DNA of 64,000 nt, taken from positions 124,001 through 188,000 of the forward strand of contig JBFWNR010000005.1 in NCBI GenBank assembly GCA_050250955.1, given 5' to 3'. A program made the translations under genes and the position numbers. Below, in pieces: positions 60,877 to 64,000 of the stretch; position 1 is the stretch's first letter; the number at the start of each line of letters is the position of its first letter. Below the pieces are notes generated by a model. The model worked only from the letters and a program-made list of their open reading frames with translations, was not told the origin of the DNA and made no database searches. Origin of the DNA: CAWAYR01 sp050250955 (GTDB lineage: Bacteria; Acidobacteriota; Vicinamibacteria; Vicinamibacterales; UBA2999).

Positions 60877-61022
60877 GCGCCGCACGACCGCCCAACCCCC
60901 GGCCCGGCGCGCGCCCCGCGCCGCCACCGGCCGGGCCGATGGGCATGGCCCACGCGGCCGCACCCGCCTGGCACGACCCGCAACCGCGGGCCTCGTTCCA
61001 GGCGTTCGTGCGTACCGACGGG

Positions 61023-61928
61023 TCAGCGCAGCGCGCTCGGCGGTTCGCTCGACGCCGTGTAGCTGCGTCGCGCCCGTACGGTGATGCCGGGCCGCTTCAC
61101 GCGTACCTCGAGCTTGTGCACCTTGCCGTCGAGGGCCTCGGGCGTGAAGGCCAGCAGGTACTGGGAGCGCAGTTCCTGCGAGACGCGGGTGAAGGTCGAG
61201 GCGAGCAGATCGCTCTTCTGCAGTTCGAAGTGCCCGCCGCCGGTCTCCTCGGCGATCCGCCGCAGCGAGCGATCGGGGCGCGTCTGCACCCGGCGCACGC
61301 CGTTGAAGTAGTTCACCGAGAGGCCGATGGTGTAGACCATCACTTCCTCGTCGCGGGCCCGCGCCTGCGCGTCGCCGAAGCGCACCCGGCTGCCGGTGTC
61401 GTCGCCGTCGGTGAACAGCAGCACCACGCGCCGGCCGTCGACGCCCTTGAGGGCGTCGAGGCTGAAGGCCAGCGCGTCCCACAGCCGCGTGGCGTTGCCG
61501 AACTGGAGTTCGTCGAGGGCGGCGATGAGCGCGTCGCGGTCGCTCAGGAACTCGCCCGACAGCTGCAGCTTGTCGTTGAAGGCGCCGACCTGCGCCCGGT
61601 CCACCGGCAGCAGGCGCAGCAGGAACTGCTCGGCGGCCTGGTTGAGGAGCTTGAGGTGTTCGGTCATGCTCGCGCTGGTGTCGAGCATGACCACCGCCGT
61701 GAACGGCTGCGGTTCGTTGGAGAACGACGAGATGGTGACCGGCTTGCCGTTGTCGAGGACCTCGAATTCGCTCTCCTCGAGGTCGGACACGAGCCGGCCG
61801 CCGCCGTCCACCGCGGTGGCGTAGACCGGCACGGTGCGGACTCCCGACCGGAACATCGGCTGCTGCGCGGTCGCCACGGCGACGGCGCTCGCAGTGAGGA
61901 GGCAGGCGGCGCTCAGCGGTCGCATCAT
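61023..61928 (-). CDS. Secreted VWA-domain protein (acidobacterial VWFA-related)
   Basis: 301 residues. Signal peptide 1-21 (VATAQ), a short beta domain (about 25-70, VPVYATAVDGGGRLVSDLEESEFEVLDNG), then a VWA domain (about 75-270) with the MIDAS motif DTSAS and TDGDDTGS. The form matches VWFA-related proteins typical of Acidobacteriota. Function unknown; probable protein-protein adhesion in the envelope. TAGGCT (61935-61940) lies 6 nt before the ATG on this strand, suggesting leaderless transcription. Confidence 0.87.
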   Translation of the reverse strand: MMRPLSAACLLTASAVAVATAQQPMFRSGVRTVPVYATAVDGGGRLVSDLEESEFEVLDNGKPVTISSFSNEPQPFTAVVMLDTSASMTEHLKLLNQAAEQFLLRLLPVDRAQVGAFNDKLQLSGEFLSDRDALIAALDELQFGNATRLWDALAFSLDALKGVDGRRVVLLFTDGDDTGSRVRFGDAQARARDEEVMVYTIGLSVNYFNGVRRVQTRPDRSLRRIAEETGGGHFELQKSDLLASTFTRVSQELRSQYLLAFTPEALDGKVHKLEVRVKRPGITVRARRSYTASSEPPSALR

Positions 61929-61934
61929 GATCCG

Positions 61935-61940
61935 AGCCTA
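61935..61940 (-). promoter_or_regulatory. -10-like box TAGGCT, 6 nt before VWA start
   Basis: Read on the minus strand, TAGGCT ends 6 nt before the ATG at 61928, with no Shine-Dalgarno between. Confidence 0.4.
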
Positions 61941-62155
61941 CCAGTCCGTTGCCGGCGCCGCCAGCGCTCGGTGGGCCGGGCGCGGCCACCCACAGGCAGA
62001 CGCCCGACTCGACGATCGAACGACGACCCATCGCGCCGACGCCGGGCAAGCCCGGCCGTGGCGGGATCGCCGGATCGCCGGCGATCGCTGTCAGCCCCGC
62101 AGGGCACGCACCGTCCCCGGCCGGCCACGCCGATGACATCGCGTTACGATGCGTC

Positions 62156-62362
62156 GTGCACCACGCGACGCCGGCGGGACTCTGCGCGGCGTGCCGGTGG
62201 CGCCAGGACGTGGTCGGCGCCCGCTCGACCTTCGTCCTGTGCGGCCGCGCGCGGGAGGACCCGCGCTACCCGAAATACCCGCAGCTGCCGGTGCTCAGCT
62301 GTGCCGGCTTCGAGCCGCCAGACCCCTCGGCCCCACCGCCCGGCGACCCGCCGGCGAGGTAA
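62156..62362 (+). CDS. Small four-Cys (zinc-ribbon-like) protein
   Basis: 68 residues from GTG 62156: HHATPAGLCAACRW, then STFVLCGRAREDPRYPKYP and LPVLSCAGFEPP. The CxxC, FxLC, PKYPxLPV and C-x-G-F/Y-E pattern matches a conserved uncharacterised mini-protein of several soil bacteria, probably zinc-binding. TACGAT (62145-62150) lies 5 nt upstream. The DsbA-like gene starts 9 nt after its stop. Confidence 0.6.
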   Translation: MHHATPAGLCAACRWRQDVVGARSTFVLCGRAREDPRYPKYPQLPVLSCAGFEPPDPSAPPPGDPPAR

Positions 62363-62365
62363 GCT
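62360..62365 (+). promoter_or_regulatory. -10-like box TAAGCT, 6 nt before DsbA-like start
   Basis: TAAGCT ends 6 nt before ATG 62372. The intervening GACAGG is at best a weak Shine-Dalgarno. Confidence 0.35.
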
Positions 62366-62371
62366 GACAGG

Positions 62372-63436
62372 ATGCCGAGCCTGCAGTTCCGGTGCGTGAT
62401 CGTGGTGGCCGCCGTGCTGGGAGCGGTCGCGTGCGGCGACACCTCCAGCGCCCAGCAGCCGCCCCCGGTGGCCAGCGGCGATCCGACCGAGGTCGTGGCC
62501 ACGGTGGGCGGCAAGAGCTTCACGATGGCCGAGGCCGAGGCCCGCTGGCAGAAGGACGACCCGGCGGAGCGGGCCCGCGTCACCCAGCTGCTCTACCAGC
62601 ACCGCCGCCAGAGCATCGATCAGCTCATCGGCGACTATCTCGTCGACGAGGCGGCGAAGAAAGCCGGCGTGTCGCGCGAGCAGTACCTCGAGGACGAACT
62701 CGGCAAGCGGCGCGGTGAGATCTCCGATGCCGACATCCAGCGCGTCTACGACGACAACAAGGACCGCGTCGGCGCCTCGACGGTCGCCGAACTGCGGCCG
62801 TCGATCGTCGCCTTCATCACCCGCAATCGCGACGCCCAGAACCTGGCGATCCTCGTCGACGAGCTCAAGGCCGCCGGGCCACCAGTGACCGTGGCGCTGG
62901 ACCCGCCGCGCTACGAGGTGCCGATCGGCGACGACGATCCGGTGCGCGGCCCGGCCGACGCCCCGGTGACCATCGTCGAGTTCTCCGAGTACCAGTGCCC
63001 GTTCTGCGCCCGCGTCACGCCGACCTTGAAGCAGATCGAGGAGCGCTACAAGGGCAAGGTCCGCATCGTGTTCAAGGACTTCCCGCTGCCCAACCACACC
63101 CAGGCGCCGAAGGCCGCAGAGGCGGCGCACTGCGCCGGCGAGCAGGGCAAGTACTGGGAGCTGCACGACCGGCTGTTCGCCAACCAGCAGCAGCTGCAGG
63201 TCCCTGAACTGAAGGCGCACGCCGGGGCGGTGGGTCTCGACCAGGCGGCGTTCGACCAGTGCCTCGACTCCGGCAAGTTCGCCGCGGTCGTGCAGGCCGA
63301 CTACGACCTGGGCGCCGACATGGGCGTGCAGTCGACGCCGACGCTCTACATCAACGGCCGCATCGTCACCGGCGCGCAGCCGATCGGCGTCTTCACCAGC
63401 ATCATCGACGAGGAACTGGCCCGCCTTCGCCGCTGA
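62372..63436 (+). CDS. DsbA-family thioredoxin-like lipoprotein
   Basis: 354-residue predicted periplasmic lipoprotein: signal peptide with lipobox GAVAC (C21); a helical N-terminal region (about 40-165) that resembles the SurA/PpiC chaperone fold; then a DsbA-like thioredoxin domain with C209-P-F-C212 and the cis-Pro loop STPTLYINGR. It should oxidise or isomerise disulfides in exported proteins. Its stop codon lies within the first unit of a minisatellite. Confidence 0.9.
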   Translation: MPSLQFRCVIVVAAVLGAVACGDTSSAQQPPPVASGDPTEVVATVGGKSFTMAEAEARWQKDDPAERARVTQLLYQHRRQSIDQLIGDYLVDEAAKKAGVSREQYLEDELGKRRGEISDADIQRVYDDNKDRVGASTVAELRPSIVAFITRNRDAQNLAILVDELKAAGPPVTVALDPPRYEVPIGDDDPVRGPADAPVTIVEFSEYQCPFCARVTPTLKQIEERYKGKVRIVFKDFPLPNHTQAPKAAEAAHCAGEQGKYWELHDRLFANQQQLQVPELKAHAGAVGLDQAAFDQCLDSGKFAAVVQADYDLGADMGVQSTPTLYINGRIVTGAQPIGVFTSIIDEELARLRR

Positions 63437-63668
63437 CGTGGCTGCGGCGCGGCAGGCCGCCCGGTCCGCCGCTGACGCGGCTGCGGCGCGGCAGGCCGCC
63501 CGGTCCGCCGCTGACGCGGCTGCGGCGCGGCAGGCCCGCCCCGGTCCGCCGCGGACGCGGCTGCGGCGCGGCAGGCCGCCCGGTCCGCCGCTGACGCGGC
63601 TGCGGCGCGGCAGGCCCGCCCGGTCCGCCGCTGACGCGGCTGCGGCGCGGCAGGCCCGCCCGGTCCGC
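63431..63668. repeat. Tandem minisatellite, six units of 39-41 bp
   Basis: Six head-to-tail copies (starting 63431, 63470, 63509, 63550, 63589, 63629) of CGCTGACGCGGCTGCGGCGC followed by GGCAGGCCGCCCGGTCCGC, with a partial seventh. Units differ by one or two extra Cs and by TG/GG in the fourth to fifth positions. The first unit contains the TGA stop of the DsbA-like gene. Confidence 0.9.
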
Positions 63669-63718
63669 CGCGGACGCCGCACGGAGGGCAGAGCGTCAGC
63701 TCTGCCGGGCCCCACGCG

Positions 63719-64000
63719 CTATTCGGTGACCAGCACGATCTTGCCGCGCGCGCCCGGGGCCATGACCCGGCGATGCGACTCGGCGGCCTCGGCGAGCGGC
63801 AGCGACAGGCCGACCACCGGCCGGAGCGCCCCCGACGCCAGCGCCCGATCGACGCCGTCGTAGGCGCGCTGCAGTTCGGCCTCGGTCTGGTTCCAGAAGG
63901 CCATGCCGTGGACGGCGGCTTCCTTGCCCATGATCTTGCGCGGGTCGATTTCGATCCGCCCGCGGTTGCCGACCACCACGACCCGCCCGCGCGGCGCCAG
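63719..64000 (-). CDS. MDR-family zinc-type/quinone oxidoreductase, C-terminal part
   Basis: The window ends inside this gene. The last about 93 residues are visible: LAPRGRVVVVGNRGRIEIDPRKIMGKEAAVHGM, then a C-terminal GARGKIVLV. This is the end of the Rossmann domain and the tail of NADPH:quinone reductase-like medium-chain dehydrogenases. The catalytic domain lies beyond the window, so substrate and zinc content cannot be judged. Confidence 0.82.
   Translation of the reverse strand: MAPRGRVVVVGNRGRIEIDPRKIMGKEAAVHGMAFWNQTEAELQRAYDGVDRALASGALRPVVGLSLPLAEAAESHRRVMAPGARGKIVLVTE

Noticed and set aside
63431..63668. CRISPR array
   Set aside because: Units are directly adjacent with no unique spacers and no cas genes are nearby. 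It is a simple tandem repeat.

Overview
The window is very G+C-rich DNA with strongly G/C-biased third codon positions. The gene content points to an Acidobacteriota genome, most likely of the Vicinamibacteria type. The pointers are two FtsX/MacB-type permeases of the acidobacterial duplicated orphan permease (ADOP) kind, one paired with a PadR regulator; an Oar-like TonB receptor with an N-terminal carboxypeptidase-regulatory domain; an acidobacterial-type VWA protein; and many secreted TPR or CarboxypepD-like proteins. No rRNA, CRISPR array, phage or plasmid genes were seen. The sequence looks like a short-read assembly: a 10-N gap at 2903-2912 is flanked by an exact 127-bp duplication, which is a k-mer overlap artefact. 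Removing it restores one 963-codon gene.

Layout. 1-7106: F-ATPase c subunit with a terminator, an EamA transporter, the TonB receptor, then tryptophan 2,3-dioxygenase and kynureninase (tryptophan to anthranilate). 7134-24158: a polysaccharide (O-antigen or capsule-like) locus. A leftward operon makes and transfers a UDP-activated 6-deoxy-L-HexNAc (FucNAc or QuiNAc type: epimerase, WbuB-like transferase, reductase, 4,6-dehydratase, 2-epimerase). A rightward operon carries a flippase, glycosyltransferases, a polymerase/ligase fused to a glycosyltransferase, two methyltransferases and the sugar-amidation trio WbuX-HisH-WbuZ. A decayed IS5-type transposase fragment lies just beyond. 24683-32648: an octaheme cytochrome with HEAT/TPR tail, a pseudo-sulfatase with TPR tail, a CarboxypepD-TPR protein, and a beta-lactamase-like/NamZ fusion for peptidoglycan sugar recovery. 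32751-36708: heme O synthase with a cupredoxin-like lipoprotein and an M23 peptidase, tRNA-Glu(CTC), and a YciF-type ferritin-like protein.

36725-47196: PadR-ADOP pair with a clear operator, two small uncharacterised proteins, a beta-carbonic anhydrase, then a CHASE2 adenylate cyclase, an M48 protease and an MscS-type channel with a cyclic-nucleotide-binding domain, which together look like a cAMP-to-channel module. 47258-64000: a duplicated Gly/Tyr/Arg/Asp-rich secreted protein, ornithine cyclodeaminase-like and proline-racemase-family enzymes, an HDAC-like deacetylase, a phospholipase D-like protein, a periplasmic carbonic anhydrase, an FN3 protein, a second ADOP, gamma-glutamyltransferase, a 32-residue membrane peptide, a VWA protein, a four-Cys mini-protein, a DsbA-like lipoprotein, a 39-41 bp minisatellite, and the 3' end of an MDR dehydrogenase.

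Two signals run across the window. Many first-in-operon genes have a TANNNT -10-like box only 6-8 nt before the start codon and no Shine-Dalgarno, as expected for leaderless mRNAs. At three operons a 6-16 codon mini-ORF begins about 10 nt after such a box and its stop overlaps the start codon of the first gene by 4 nt (ATGA, GTGA or TTGA), suggesting leaderless leader peptides that are translationally coupled to the main gene.
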